From NCBI GenBank assembly GCA_036852015.1, contig JAANDG010000203.1, positions 62,001 through 126,000 of the forward strand: a stretch of DNA of 64,000 bases. The letters run 5' to 3'. Of this stretch, positions 45,593 through 58,100 are shown piece after piece; position 1 is the first letter of the stretch, and each line of letters begins with the position of its first letter. This DNA is from Pelodera strongyloides. Taxonomy: Eukaryota > Nematoda > Chromadorea > Rhabditida > Rhabditidae. The notes under the pieces were generated by a model that saw only the letters and a program-made list of their open reading frames with translations, made no database searches and was not told where the DNA came from. The translations under genes and the position numbers were made by a program.

Positions 45593-45630
<38 letters not shown>
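45593..45630. repeat. (GA)n microsatellite
   Basis: An uninterrupted GAGA tract sits in a longer purine-rich stretch (45540-45690). Similar purine-rich tracts are at 47655-47790 and 48500-48570. Confidence 0.9.
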
Positions 45631-45633
<3 letters not shown>

Positions 45634-45875
45634 AAGAGGAGGGAGAAATTAGAGAGCGAGAGATAGAGAGGGATGGAGGGAGGGAGGTTAGATCAAAAAT
45701 TTGCAAAATTTCTAAAACATGCGCTTCGTTCGGTTGACCACAAATCTATTGTGTACGATTCAGCAGTATGTATTGAGTGGAAAATTGAGGAGAAAATCGA
45801 GGAAACTAGGTGAAACTAGGTCAGAGAGTAGCTAAAGGCAAATCTCCAGAATTCTCAAAATTTACATCATTGTCA

Positions 45876-46047
45876 CTTTTAAAGCGGCGTAACAGCCGGT
45901 TTTTGAAAAGTATGTTGCACAGCTGCATTCCGATGTATTTATGCTAACTTGGAGTCGAAACTGGAGTCGAATTTATTCTTATCGTGCTCATTTGCATTTA
46001 TGCCTGTGTATGCAGATGTTCGACATGCTTTTCAAAAACCATCATTC
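45876..46047. mobile_element. TAAAGCG-family MITE, decayed right end
   Basis: CTTTTAAAGCGGCGTAACAGCCGGTTTTTGAAAAGTATGTTG is mirrored by GACATGCTTTTCAAAAACCATC, but the terminal GCTTTAAA is gone. An internal GGAGTCGAAACTGGAGTCGAA doubling is present. Confidence 0.7.
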
Positions 46048-46770
46048 TTTCTCTCTAGCTGCTGCGACCAATGTAGTTAGGCTTTAGTCATGCTTACTGT
46101 GCAGCTAAAAGGCGGGAGAGGGCCTACTGTACGTTAGGATGGAGGCGGTTATTCCATGTTTAGCATAAATATCCAGGAAATTTTCATTCTGAATTACATG
46201 AGTACTGTACCTCCATGAATTAAAAAAATTAGAATCAATGCAGAATCATGCCATACTCTCTCTTGTATCATGACATACTCTCTCTCTCTCTCTCATTCCT
46301 CTCTGATCTCCGCCAGGCATACTAGGCCATGGCCTAAACGTATATGCCTAGTATCACGTCTGCATGCCTAGAACCTAGAATCATGTCTGACACTCTATTA
46401 CATCATCATTGCTTCGCCTATACCCCGAGTCTGTAACATACCCCTTGGCTCGAACAACAATGTGTTGCTAGGTCCCGTTGGGGAATTTTGGATCAGTTTT
46501 GCTTCCGAACATCGTCTGTTTAGGCCAAAAACATGCTTATTAACCAGTGAAAACTGGACGATTTTCGTCGTCGTGTGCATAGAAAATCACAGCCTGGACA
46601 GCACCATAGAACCCTGCTCATTCGAAATTCATATTTAAAAAAGACTGAAAATACGGTGGTGACTAGTGGCAACAATGGAATAGTTTAACTAGGAAATGAA
46701 TACTGATGAGATGACGGGAATGAGGTCTCTGGTGAGGGAATGAGTTAGTATCGGTACTAATACGTACGTT

Positions 46771-46991
46771 GGGGTTGATGGCCGAGTGGTAGAGCTCCCG
46801 ATCAGTAAGAGAATGGTCGGGGTTCGATTCCTTATACGACGCGGATAAAGGATGTAAAAAAGGTAAGGCTTAATTTGCCTGGTTGGAAGCAGAGGAAATA
46901 CGTACTGCGAAAACCATGCCTCGGCAGTCCTACCCCGCCGGTAGGCTCGCTATCGAGCTGTCGTAGTTAAAAGCTATTTATACGTTTTTTT
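46771..46991 (+). repeat. tRNA-derived SINE-like element
   Basis: TTGATGGCCGAGTGGTAGAGC (box A) and GGTCGGGGTTCGATTCC (box B) are spaced as in a tRNA, but the acceptor does not pair. An unrelated ~150-bp body follows, with CCGCCGGTAGGCTCGCTATCGAGC, and ends in a T-run. This fits a tRNA-headed SINE. Confidence 0.55.
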
Positions 46992-47479
46992 TCAACTGAG
47001 CGCCATCAAAAATTGGAAATTAATATTATAAGTTTGGTCATTGGGTAAATTATTTGTGAATGCAATGAGGATATTGGGTAAATCATACGTGAAGTCTAAA
47101 TACATTTTCATACTCTGTGTGAATTCGCAGAATATCAGTGTCTGAATTACAAACCCGTATTTATGTTAATTTCATTCTCTTATGCTGAATCTGAATCATC
47201 AGTGATGCGCAGCTCCCGCAATTACCGTAGTAGTTCTTGCCTAATACAGTAACACAATTTTCACCCAACCTGTGCGCGAAACGAAGTCCGATTCCAGTCG
47301 CCGCACCTGTGGCACACTCGTAGGGGACGCGGCAAGCATGCCATGCGTTTTACGTTTTCGCGCACCCCTGGGTGTACCCTTGGGCACACCCTAGAGGGGA
47401 GTGTTCCCGGTTGTGGCGCAGCGGCTAATGTTCTTTTTTTGCGCCGCGCCAGATTCGCGTTCTAGATGAAATACCGTAC

Positions 47480-47569
47480 CTCTGGTTGCTTGAGGGCTCC
47501 TCCATAAGGTAGAGAGAGTACGCAAACGAGGAGAGTGCAGAGAAGGAGAGCTAGGAGACGCCCGATCAT
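47480..47569 (-). CDS. Candidate signal-peptide exon (possibly nlp-43 exon 1)
   Basis: A 90-nt minus-strand exon reads MIGRLLALLLCTLLVCVLSL, then PYGGALKQPE, and ends at GAG|GTACGG in phase 0. Positive start, Leu-rich core and small residues after it make a clear secretory signal. It is phase-compatible with the VKRFYSW exon at 41098. Joining them would give a ~92-residue precursor, but across a 6.4-kb repeat-filled intron. It could belong to an unrelated secreted protein. Confidence 0.45.
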
Positions 47570-48201
47570 CTTTGAAGACGGATTCTGAAGTGAACAGAAC
47601 GGGCCAAGATATGGTCGGGTCACGCCCACCTGGGCAGATTTGGTATGGTTGGGAGGGAGAGGGTGAGAGAGAGGGGGACACGGAGGAGAGAGGAAAAGGA
47701 GAAATAGGAAAAGTAGAGAAAGTAGAGAGAGAGAGGGAAGAAAGAGAGATATGGGGAGGGCGAGTTGTATAGAGAGAGTCGTAGAGAACTCAGAGGTGCA
47801 AAGGGAATTTGATACACTTGAGCTGCTGAACTGCTAGGAATTGTGTAAGTCTTATGCCTAACAGTATGCTAAAGGGAGTTGGTATGCAAATCGATTGCCC
47901 TTGTTTGTATGAGTTATTTGTACTGTGAAAACTACGCAGGAACCGCACGAGAAAGTACAATTTGTTCAAAAAATTGCTGGATTATTTGTAAAAATTGTAG
48001 GAGAATTGTGCCACCAAATGCTCAAGACATTTTGAAGAAATCGGTTTTCAAACTCTCGATTGGAATTTAGTATAATTAGATGAAAGTGGAATTGACCTGT
48101 GTGGAGGTAGTAAATACCCTTTTGTTTCTGTATGGACCGTTTTTAGGGGTCCGTAGCAATTTGACATCTGATGCCGTTGTGAGGCCGTGCAGACATATTT
48201 A

Positions 48202-48241
48202 CACACATACACACACACACACACATACACACACACACACA

Positions 48242-48275
<34 letters not shown>
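48202..48275. repeat. (CA)n microsatellite
   Basis: ACACAC tracts, interrupted by ATAC, run for about 74 bp in intergenic sequence. Confidence 0.95.
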
Positions 48276-48814
48276 TTATAGCTGGTGTTCGGTTTGTTCA
48301 TCACTTCTCGTTGATTTATGACGCGCAGTGAACCGTCTATCTTCCTTACGACCACTCACATGTAAACTTGAACAATAGTGAATTTGTAGCCAAAATTGAA
48401 ACGTTCATGACTCCGTGGGAATATCTGAGCTTTAGATATGACCTGAGCAATGATAGTTGAACAAGGGACCCTTGTAAAGGAGCAGACTCTTGAAGTTGCA
48501 AGAGAGACGGAGAGAGAGGGAGGGAGAGAGACAGGGAGAGAGAGATGAAAGAGAGGGAGAGAGAGGGATTAATCCCTAAACCCTAGTGAAGCTCGCACGA
48601 CTACAACTTTGATAGGTACAAGAGACCAGTGATGGCGGAATAATAAGGACTATCAGATGTTTATAGAATGGCGGGTAGAGTTGCATCTCGTAATATCAGA
48701 AGTCAACAGCCCATGTAGATACTTTCACACAGTTTGTCGTAGTCCTGACTTCGACTAAAAACATTGCAAACACTCCTTACATTCAAGGGTGGTTCGATGG
48801 TGTAGACTTGTTGC

Positions 48815-48957
48815 GCAGAGGTACTAAGGCCATATTCACCACTCCGATTCCCTGGGGGGAAATGTTCCCTGGGGACAGAAATAGCATCTTCATGTGGTGC
48901 ATGCGGAGAAAGAGACGGGGAATTACCCATTTACTGGTGAATATGGCCTCTGAGCAG
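48815..48957. mobile_element. MITE, GGCCRTATTCACC family, diverged copy
   Basis: GCAGAGGTACTAAGGCCATATTCACC is mirrored by GGTGAATATGGCCTCTGAGCAGAGC. The interior CCCTGGGGGGAAATGTTCCCTGGGGACAG is its own. The ends resemble 51866-51951 and 55566-55709. Confidence 0.75.
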
Positions 48958-50656
48958 AGCAGGTGAATCAGGAACTCGTTTTGATAAATAACTGCACGCA
49001 TATAATAATGAAAAGCAGTTTCCCGCATATAATTCACGATCCGCATGTTACCATTAAACGACAACTGTGTTAGATGGTTGCTTCTGACAAAAATTTTTTT
49101 AAGACGCTAATTTTAATTTTGCACTCTTTCAATAATAAATTTAATTTACAGTGGTTAGAGAGCATATTTTATGGTTTCTTCATTGTGATGTTGGACCGCG
49201 TATTTTAGAAGCACGTCGTTTTGAACTGTTCCTTCCTAGTATTAGCAGGTTTCCTTTGTCACTGATTGTGATTGTAACTTTTGACTAATATGGAGGGATT
49301 AATTAAATTAAATTATGTTTAAAGTTCGAAAATTGGTCAACTATGGAAAAGGGACAAAGTTTCCCATGACTCACTCGGAAAAATGGATTTTGCTTGTGCC
49401 TTGCTAACTCAAATTTAGCTTGTTGAACTGCCCTGAGCCCCTGAGCCTGACCCGCGCAGTGCGCTTTTGCAGGGGCGAACGGCGCGGGAAGGTCTGCGGG
49501 GAAGTCTGCGAGCACGATTCGGCGAACAATTCGTCAAAAAATTGCTTTCACATGCATTTCTCCTGAGGCAAACCGTGCGGGAAACCATGCGAGAAAGTGT
49601 GTGCGCGCGCCCTCTCCACGCGAGAAAGTCGCACATCCAAGTCGTGCGGCAAAGTCTGCTTCGCTTTGCGTGCCACAGAAGTGATAAGAGCACAATTCAC
49701 TGACGAAACTCGGGTGGTGCGCTGCGAAAGATGTACGACATGCGAAAAACATGATAAAGGACTGCGCGGAGTTTGAACCCCCAGATTTTCGCGAAAGGAT
49801 GCTTGTCGTACTCGCCAGAATCTAATGTGAACCACCGAAAACTAGCTCACATCCGTTTTCTAGGAGGCGAAGGGGTTTTCGTTGAGATGGCGAGAAGTGG
49901 CGTGAACCTGACGAGAATTTGGCGAAGTCTGAACGAGGTGCGCGGGCGATATGCATGCGCGCGGTTTTTTTTCGCCGCTCTACATCAAAGTTTCGCGTTG
50001 TTAGTTGGGTGTTTTTTTAAAGGCCAATCACAAGAATTAGGTGAAAGACATGTGGCAAACGCCCTCTCTCCCCCACGTGTATTCTATTTTCTTCTGGATA
50101 GAGAATTTGAAATCCGAAACCCAATCTGACGACACATTTTCTGCAACATCTCTAATTTTAGAAGAACGTAAGACGAATTTAGAAAGTGACCATTTTGAAT
50201 TACCAAAATAGAGCAACATAGTCGAAAATGTGTTTTTTTTTCTAAATAAAAGGTATTGAAGCGCAGGAAATTTGGGTGCGTCGTAAACCTAAGGACCTAC
50301 AGCCAGAAAAGATGACCACACCCTCCCGATTTTTATAAGACATTAGGCAAAATGTCCATATTTTCATCACCCGATGAACTTACACAAAATTTTCGCATGC
50401 AGTTTGGTCACCGTTAGCAAAAAAACGTTGTCCAGTTCGCCTATAGTTTGTAATCTTAAAAAAAGATATTTGTTTTTGCAGTGGCTATGGTGATTTTTAC
50501 ATGTTAGGTAAATGGAAATGCTATATAAATCAGGTAAATGGAATGTTTACTTCGAACTAAAAACGAAATGTAATATACACTTCTAGTTTACATAATGAAA
50601 GCTTCTATCATTCAACAATTTAAAGGATAATGTCCAAAAACTTTTTGAAAGGTAGC

Positions 50657-50839
50657 TTTAAAGCGAAATACCCGGTTTTTGAAACATATCGAGAACACCA
50701 GCATTCTTATGCAGCTTATGCAAATGAACATAGATTAGAATAAACAAAAACCCAGCTAAATTCGAGCAACTTTGCATAAATACGTAGGGATTCAGCTGTC
50801 CACGATGCGTTTAAAAAACCGGCCGCTATTTCGCTTTAC
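50657..50839. mobile_element. TAAAGCG-family MITE
   Basis: CTTTAAAGCGAAATACCCGGTTTTTGAAACATATCG is mirrored by CGATGCGTTTAAAAAACCGGCCGCTATTTCGCTTTA. The interior CCAGCTAAATTCGAGCAACTTTGC is shared with 8421-8597. Confidence 0.85.
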
Positions 50840-50966
50840 TATTAGAAGCACCATAGTGGAGAGAAGATAGGGAGGCTTCCGAAAATGTGGGGAGAAACGC
50901 CTGTAGTCCATGTTTTCGTACGGCTAAAAGGAAAAAGAATAAGTATATCGTTTGCTTGCTGACAAA

Positions 50967-51320
50967 CTATTCACGTGAAAGTATTTTAATTAATAAGTTT
51001 AGTATCTTAGTAAGTCGACGTGCTGCGCGCGAATCTAAACCGCGTGGTCTACTGCGCTTTTGAGACTCTGTAGTTCCTATACTTGACGGTACTATGCCAA
51101 CGGCCTTCTTACCTTTTACAAAGCAGAAGGTGACCATAAAAACAGTGAGAGCAGGTAGTGAAGAAGAAAAATAAACAAATCGAGAAGTTGCACCGAGGCT
51201 CCATTGGCTAAGCATCCACGAAGTGACTGAAAAAAAACAGCAGAAAAAAATAGCACCGAAGGAAGCCAGGAAGCATCCCTCCTGCATTAGCCCACAAAAT
51301 ATGCCTAAAACTCATATCTG
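50967..51320 (-). pseudogene. Possible membrane-protein remnant, not recognised
   Basis: The minus strand is open for over 100 codons with two strongly hydrophobic stretches: CFLASFGAIFFCCFFSVTSW and, after SRFVYFSSS, LPALTVFMVTFCFVKG. A basic tail to a TAG at 50967 follows. Upstream, NDEKWCSLFNSEHFAWGIG would continue it if a GT...AG stretch of only 30 nt were removed. An in-frame TGA then blocks further extension with no acceptor between. That points to a decayed copy of a multi-pass membrane protein, or to chance. I could not place it in a family. Confidence 0.3.
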
Positions 51321-51865
51321 CAATTCTGCAATACCAATTCCCCAAGCAAAGTGCTCAGAGTTGAACAAGGAGCACCATTTTTCGTCATTAGTTCATTCGT
51401 GTAGGTTTACTCGGAAATTTTTTCTGAATAGTGTGGTGTGAAATTTATAATACCGTAACACCACACGATTATTACACAAATGCACAAACTTCGCTCTATT
51501 TTTCGCATTTCGTCGGTGGCTCGCTTCGCCAAACCAAAGTTTGTACGTCGTGTTTAGTTAATTTAACATGTTCTTGTTTTTTCAATTGACTTTAGTTGTG
51601 TAGTTTCAAATTTCTACGTGACTTTTGCTTTGAAATAGACCTGACCGGTGGCCTGTGCGCGCTCTTCTTTTCTTGCCCTGTTTAGTCATTGAGAAATGTT
51701 CTGCTTAAACGGTACAACGTAATTAACACCAGTAAACGAGATATAAGTTTATCGTAATACACAAGGGATATTTATGGGGAGCGGCCGCTCTCCTCGCCTC
51801 GGGGGCTTTGCGTGGTCTCCTCGGCGACTTTTATCTTCTTCCGTCGGACGGGAGCTTCCTCACTC

Positions 51866-51951
51866 CAGTGGCCCGTATTCAGTATTCACCAACACACAGG
51901 GGGCTCTCGCTCGGGGCTCCCTGCTTGTTCGTGAATACGACGGCCACTCAC
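51866..51951. mobile_element. MITE, GGCCGTATTCACCAACAC family, short copy
   Basis: GTGGCCCGTATTCAGTATTCACCAACACACAGGGGGC is mirrored by GGCTCCCTGC...GTTCGTGAATACGACGGCCAC. A nine-base doubling of GTATTCA is present in the left arm. Confidence 0.7.
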
Positions 51952-52180
51952 TCTAAAAATAGTTTATCAGTATATGTTTACATTCATTTATCGGATATGT
52001 TTGAGTTTGAGTTCTTATCTGTCCTGGTAATGGAGCGGAATTTGATTACGTAATGTGAGGTTTCGAGAATGAAATATCCAACTAAATAGCAAAAGAATAA
52101 CTTATTGGTACGATATTGGCTTGGTTATCGTTTGAATGTAATCTAATGGTTCCTACCCTTTACAATTGGTAAATAATCGA

Positions 52181-52186
52181 TTACAG
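52181..52186 (+). promoter_or_regulatory. Likely trans-splice acceptor of the SLC6 gene
   Basis: TTACAG directly precedes the ATG (ATTACAG|ATG). This is the arrangement seen when a spliced leader is joined at the start codon. Confidence 0.55.
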
Positions 52187-55100
52187 ATGTCTCTGAGTAG
52201 TCAGGGAGATTCGGGAATCCTTAAAAAGTCTTACAAATCGCTAAAGACGGAGAAGAACCAGTCTCTTGACGAATCACTCTATCCTCCATTTGTTAAACAG
52301 GTTAGTTTGGTTAATATTGGACTTGCAGGCGTTGTTTGTAAGCTTTGATAAAGATACCTGCCAACGATTGTTTGGTGTCATTGTGCCTGACCATTTGGAT
52401 AGATAAGCCTAAAGTGCATATCACTGTTCATGTTATGTTAGGGCGGGCAGTTGCATTTTTCATCGGGTGGTTCATCTCGAAGTCTCGAAGCAAAACTTTT
52501 ATTTTCTGGAAAATGCGCATCTCGAATGTGCCCCTTTTCAGCTGGACGCAAAACTCCCTGACTACAGAAGGGAAGGTGATATTGAGTACCCTTTCGAGGA
52601 GACTACGGGAGTCGGAGACGAGAACAAGTTAGTTATCGATATCGATATTAAATGTTTAGTTTTGTTAACATATTGAAATGCGTGTCAGTCTGATGGAAGA
52701 TGGAAGATATTAATCAGTTTTCTACCTTGTACTAATTGACTGAAGTATTTACATTTACACTACCTCAAAAAATCACAAAAGAAGATGACAACAATAATTA
52801 TTATCAAAACTTTGCTCTATTACTAACTTGTGGTGTTGGTACAATGTGTTGTCTTTGTCTTCGTAATTTGTTTCTACTAAAATGTGTAAGCTAAAATCGA
52901 TTTCGATTTCAGAGTTCGCGGTAATTGGACGACTAAAGGAGATTACCTTCTATCTGTTGTTGGATTTGTTTTTGGAATTGGTATGCGAACTTTATCGATT
53001 GTTTTGTATCCTACTCGTCTATCGATCAATACCTTGTTAGGAATGTGAGAAAATTGTTTGTATGTGCTCTGCTGAAGTGTAGTTACATTTCATACGCTGC
53101 TCAGGTGTTTTACCCACACACAGTCCATCCTTGTATCTTTTGCGACCCTTTGCCTTTAGGTTGAATTGGATTTGGCTTTCGCGAAGCCATTTCAACAAAA
53201 CATATTTGTTACTTTAGGTAACCTATGGCGTTTTCCATTCCTCGTGTTTTCTTATGGTGGAGTGGCCTTCCTCGTCCCTTACATCGTTGCGCTGCTGGTT
53301 GCCGCCCTTCCCATGATGTTTATGGAAACAATTATGGGACAGTTCTCCAGTCAGGCGGCTATTTCTGTGTGGAAAGTGGTTCCGCTTTTTAAAGGTATGT
53401 TGCGGATGGTTCTCGAAAGGTGGTTTGGTTGGACGTTTCCTAGTTTCCTTTGTTTTGCCGTGATCGGTGATCATCGCGGTTCTTGGTGCGTGGTGCCGAG
53501 TTTGTATTATACACTTTATGGGCTGCTTGATCCGTATGTCGCGCTTTTGCTTACATTAATAGGCAAATGTATTCAGCACGATTTTTATGCTGTGTAGATA
53601 CACGAGCATATAAAATTAGTTCTCAAAAAAATCAAGTGTTTTGGTTCAGTAGTTTTTGCGCTATTAATTGCTAAGTGCTCCGAGGTCTGGGAAACCCCCG
53701 GCGAAGAACCAAAAAGGGCTAGGCGCTATCGCGCCTAACCCCAATACGAAGTATTCTTTATTTTTGTATTTGTACATTAGCTAAATGAAGAGCCTACCCC
53801 TTAGATAGAAATTCATTTATATTTTCCAGGCGTTGGTGTGACGATGGTATCCATATGTATCCTGATAGCAGTATATTTTAACATTGTCTCCGCTTGGTCG
53901 CTCTTCTATTTCTTCAATTCCGTCAGCTTTTCTCTGCCCTGGAGCAATTGTGCTAACTCGTGGAGTGGTTTGAGTAAGTTACATATTACATATGTGTTGG
54001 TTATAATTTCTGATGTTCCCTTCATTACTTTTACTCTACACTGTGTCACATCATTTTCGTGTGCAGTCATAGGTCAAGAAACACGCGCAAAAACGGGTTC
54101 CACCCCTTCCTCCAGCCGGGGGAACCCCCCTTCCGCCCGCATCGCAGATGGTTATTGTACCCCTGGGGTATCTAAGTCTCTGCCTTTTCACACTCTTTAA
54201 TTTTGTTTTACACTGACGATCCCGTGTCTCTCACTAAGCAATGCACTCTTATCTGGAGGAAGGGTACACACAAATTTAGTATATCTTGACCTCAGTGTGC
54301 AGTGTTCAGCAAACATTCAAAGCGTAGAGTAGTCAGGAGTATTTTGTGTTTTGGGTTGATGCGGCACAAGAAGCTGTATATGTACCAGTTATGTTAGAGT
54401 TAGTGGTAAAATCAGTATTGACATGGCGCGTGCCGTGAGCGTGAGCGCTTCTCTTTCTCTCCGAGTATTACTGGAGTCGCCCCAAAAATCAATTTGTTCC
54501 CTAGGATTCTTTTTTTTTTAATTGACCTGTGTATTTTAAATACAGTGTCAGTTATAAGTAAATAAATATTCTACGCGTCTAGAGTGTGCACCAGTGCACC
54601 TTTATTCAAGGGTGAAAATACCGTTTTAATATTTGCTTATGACATGTTGCAGAGGTCCTAAGCAGTAGATTTATATGTTGATCTTTATAGATTGTTAATC
54701 ATAGCCTAAGCCCGTTGACTGACTCACCGGCGAACCACCACCGCAATTAGAATATTGCATAAATTTAGAGGGTTCATGGCTGAACCACCTCCGGAATTAG
54801 CATATAAGGTATGGGAAGCCCGGAGGTGGTACGAGAAATTTATTAGAAACGTATCACGAATAGAGAAAATTACGCTGACCACCTCCGGACTCACCGGCGA
54901 GGTTTATGCCCTGGCAATATATATTGATTAGCAGTATTTTATAGATTGCACATTCGGCACGAGGGCCGCTTGTATAGAAATGAACGGCACACTACTGGTT
55001 AATGGAACTTGTCTACTTCGGGTTGGTCGATGTTTCTTTTTTTGCAATCCTCGATAATTTTTGCACCGGTTTTTGAATTTCGAACCTTTCGATGAAGCAC

Positions 55101-58100
55101 AATATTTACTATATTAGAAACTTTTTGTCTTTTCTTTCTCGCCTTACTGTGTTTTTCCTTTGTTATACTTTGATGAAATCATGAAAACTGAAAACCAAAC
55201 TGATCTAGACCTAAACTCTAAACGACCCGTTTTTCTCCATTTACGAAGTACGACCGGACAAACAACATTGTATTATTGTATATATTATTGTATATATAGT
55301 GTGTAGTCGTATGTTTCACTGTATTGTTATTAGGGTGAATTATTTGAGTGAATATTAAAGTGGAGTTCAGTTCAGAGTGACGAATGTTCATACATTTAGC
55401 TTACAAAGACCATTTAGATTGACAACGACACGCGTTTGATACCCCTAAAGGACAGCCAAGCAATTCCCAGTCTTCGCTACTTTCAGTAAGACGTTTTTTT
55501 TCGTTGATATCTTATCCTTGGTCACACTTTCGTTTGCACGCAAATTTTTCGGAGCCCTAGTATACAGAGGTCGTATTCACCAACACGCAGGGAGCCCTTT
55601 CTGGCCTCCGCAGAGAGCTAAAGAGTGCGTAGATAGTGCGAGAGAAAAGAGATTCAGAGCGCTCGTGAGCTTAGGGAGGGCTCCATGTGTGTTGGTGAAT
55701 ACGGCCTCAGAAGTGGCGCCGAACTGCGTTTATTGAATTCTTGACATATTATTTACCAGCCGTTCGAAGAGCCCTACGGGCTCTTCTCCGACTGGAGGAA
55801 TCGGCCTTCGGCCGATTGTTACCCTATTTAAAAAAAGGGATTTCAACAAAGAAATCGCTATTCCTACTTTTTCTCTCTAATTGTAAGCCTGTCTCTCCTA
55901 TCATTCTCATTCTTTCCCATTCTCTCACGCTCTCTTTCCCTCTGGTCCACTTCCCCTCGTTTCTCCCTTCTCACTCTCTTTCATATTTCTCTTCTGTATG
56001 TCTCACTCTTCTCTCTATCGTTCATACCTTTCTAATACTCTCCTTACCTCTTTTTCACGCTTTTTCACACCATTTCTTTCGCTATTTCACGCCATTTCTC
56101 ACTCTCTCTCCTCTTTCTCTCTTCTCCGTGAAACATGCGTCTCTTACAAAGTAATCTATGATTGTGGAAACGTATAATCTGAGTCTGGATCTCCATTCAC
56201 AAATGGTAAATGCAAATTTGCCATTGAAGGTGCTATATGTAGAGCAGATGGTTATACGTATGATAAGCTAGCATAGCTCAACGGTAGAGCGTTGGACTGT
56301 GAATCGAGAGTTCTTGTGCTGCTGTGGGTTCGAATCTCGCCCATGGCAAAGATTTTGTATCTTCTGTTTCGTTTGTGAATAGGAAGTTTTCTTTATGAAA
56401 GGATTTCGTTGTGCACATAAAAACAAAATCATAAACAAAGTCTGTGACAAAGTCATAAACAAACTCTTCTCCTTTATATAATAAGATGTCGGAATTGGAA
56501 TCACATTTTTTTAGTTAATCTATCTCTTTAGTGATGATGTTCTAATGCTGTCCACTCGATTTGATGAAATTGGAACGCTAAACTGGTGAGTTTATTTTCA
56601 CTTTGACACTTTGACTTTTGTCTGTTGAAATAGGTTCTTAGTTTTTCCTTATCGTGTCGTGTGTATTTATCATGTTAATGTTTGGGTAAAGGTATATAAG
56701 TCCAATATATCTAAGCTTTAGAATATTGTTAGATTAGGCGATATTCCTTATGGTTATAATAATTGTTTCTAAATTCGCCCCTTTTTGCAGTAATTCGTCT
56801 AATTCAGGTACCTTGGCATATGCATGTTGATCTCTTGGATTTCCGTCTTTTTATGCCTCTTCCAGGGAATGAAGTCGAGTGGAAAGGTGAGGTTTTGATA
56901 GAGTAATTGGTTCTTTAAAGCGAAATGCTAGCCCCTTTGGAAAATTTGCATATGATAAGCAAGTCCTATGTATCCTATGCTAATTTTGTACGATCGTCTA
57001 CGGCAATCGTACACAATTAGCATAGGATACATAGGATAATTTATGTGGTCAATATTCAATAGTTTCCTTCAGTGCGTTTACGTGCTGGTACTCCTTCCGT
57101 ACATCATTATGTGCGTGCTTTTTGCTCGACTGTTGACGCTTGCTGGTAGCTTGGACGCGGTGCTCTACTTCTTAACTCCCGACTGGAATGTACTCAAGGA
57201 TCTGAGGGTGAGAATTTATTGATTGAAAAATGTGTTTCTAAGTTACATAAGTAGCATACTCTTGAGTATTTGTACCAACTAGCTAGGCATAGTGCCCGAA
57301 GAAATAGGCACTGAGCTAATCCATTATAACACAGTGGTGTCTCTTTATTTCTTTGGTTGAACTATCTTGCAATTTTTTTCTCATGATGACGATGTTGGAG
57401 GTGTCTTAAACCCCTTCTTCTATAATAATAATAATAATAATTTATTACGCACACATACAATTCATGAGAAAAATATATGCAACGTACAGTTTTGTCGGGT
57501 AAAGCAACAGTAGCACAAATATAAATATAATGAAAAAGAATAAATAAAGGTACATATTATACAGAAAACTATGAGGCTAAGTGCGGAGTTTCCTCAATCA
57601 TAATTCATAATAGAAGTTCTATGTACAAATGAATGCCTACGAACCATTTTAGTTGCTCTGGGAATAATGATCCTACTCCTGCCCCTACGGGAAGAGTATG
57701 CAAACGGTCTGAACTTGAACATTCTCTGCAAACTCGTACCACATTTTTCTAAGTGTAGCTTGTTTTCTGTGCCGATCTGTAGTGGAGTCAGAGAAAAGGA
57801 GCCGCACGAAAACGTCAAAGAACTTCCATTGCAAACTAGAGCTGATAAAGTAGACTCTATCTCTTCTCGCAATCTTCCTGCTCTCTCCCTCGCTCCTTTT
57901 TTTGTCGGGTTTTTGCGGTTGGGTTGGATGTTTATTGCTTTTCTGACTTTGATACACTTTTTAGTACGCGTCTTGAAGTTCTTCATACTTTCCTAACTGA
58001 CGTGTTCCTTTCGTTTAATATCTTGAATTATCTAGATTTTTCTGGGAACTGACTAGACTACGCCATCGTTTCTTCATTCTGAAATTACCTTGAATATTTA

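Larger units (their letters stand above)
47570..50656. other. Intergenic region: simple repeats and a MITE
   Basis: The stretch holds purine-rich and CA repeats, the element at 48815-48957, and a GC-richer block (49430-50000). That block contains many GCGAAAGTCTGCG / TTCGCCGC motifs, which are also seen at 1890-2110 and 36200-36360. I see no exon I can support. Confidence 0.5.

Noticed and set aside
46440..46525. Minus-strand exon-like frame (RCSEAKLIQNSPTG...) between AAACAG and GTATGT
   Set aside because: Its phases fit neither the 47.5-kb signal exon nor the 42-kb segments, and no similarity is recognised.
48080..48355. Open frames over the CA/GT microsatellite
   Set aside because: Repetitive Thr-His or Cys-Val translation of a dinucleotide repeat, with no splice context.
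53838..54200. 120-codon open frame running past the SLC6 exon at 53830-53973
   Set aside because: It is intron read-through. The donor at 53974 and the 25-nt exon at 54239 restore the transporter sequence, whereas the read-through tail has no SLC6 features.
53670..55820. Tight GC-rich hairpins that might be Helitron 3' ends
   Set aside because: No CTRR terminus or paired 5' TC end could be identified, so the element type stays unassigned.
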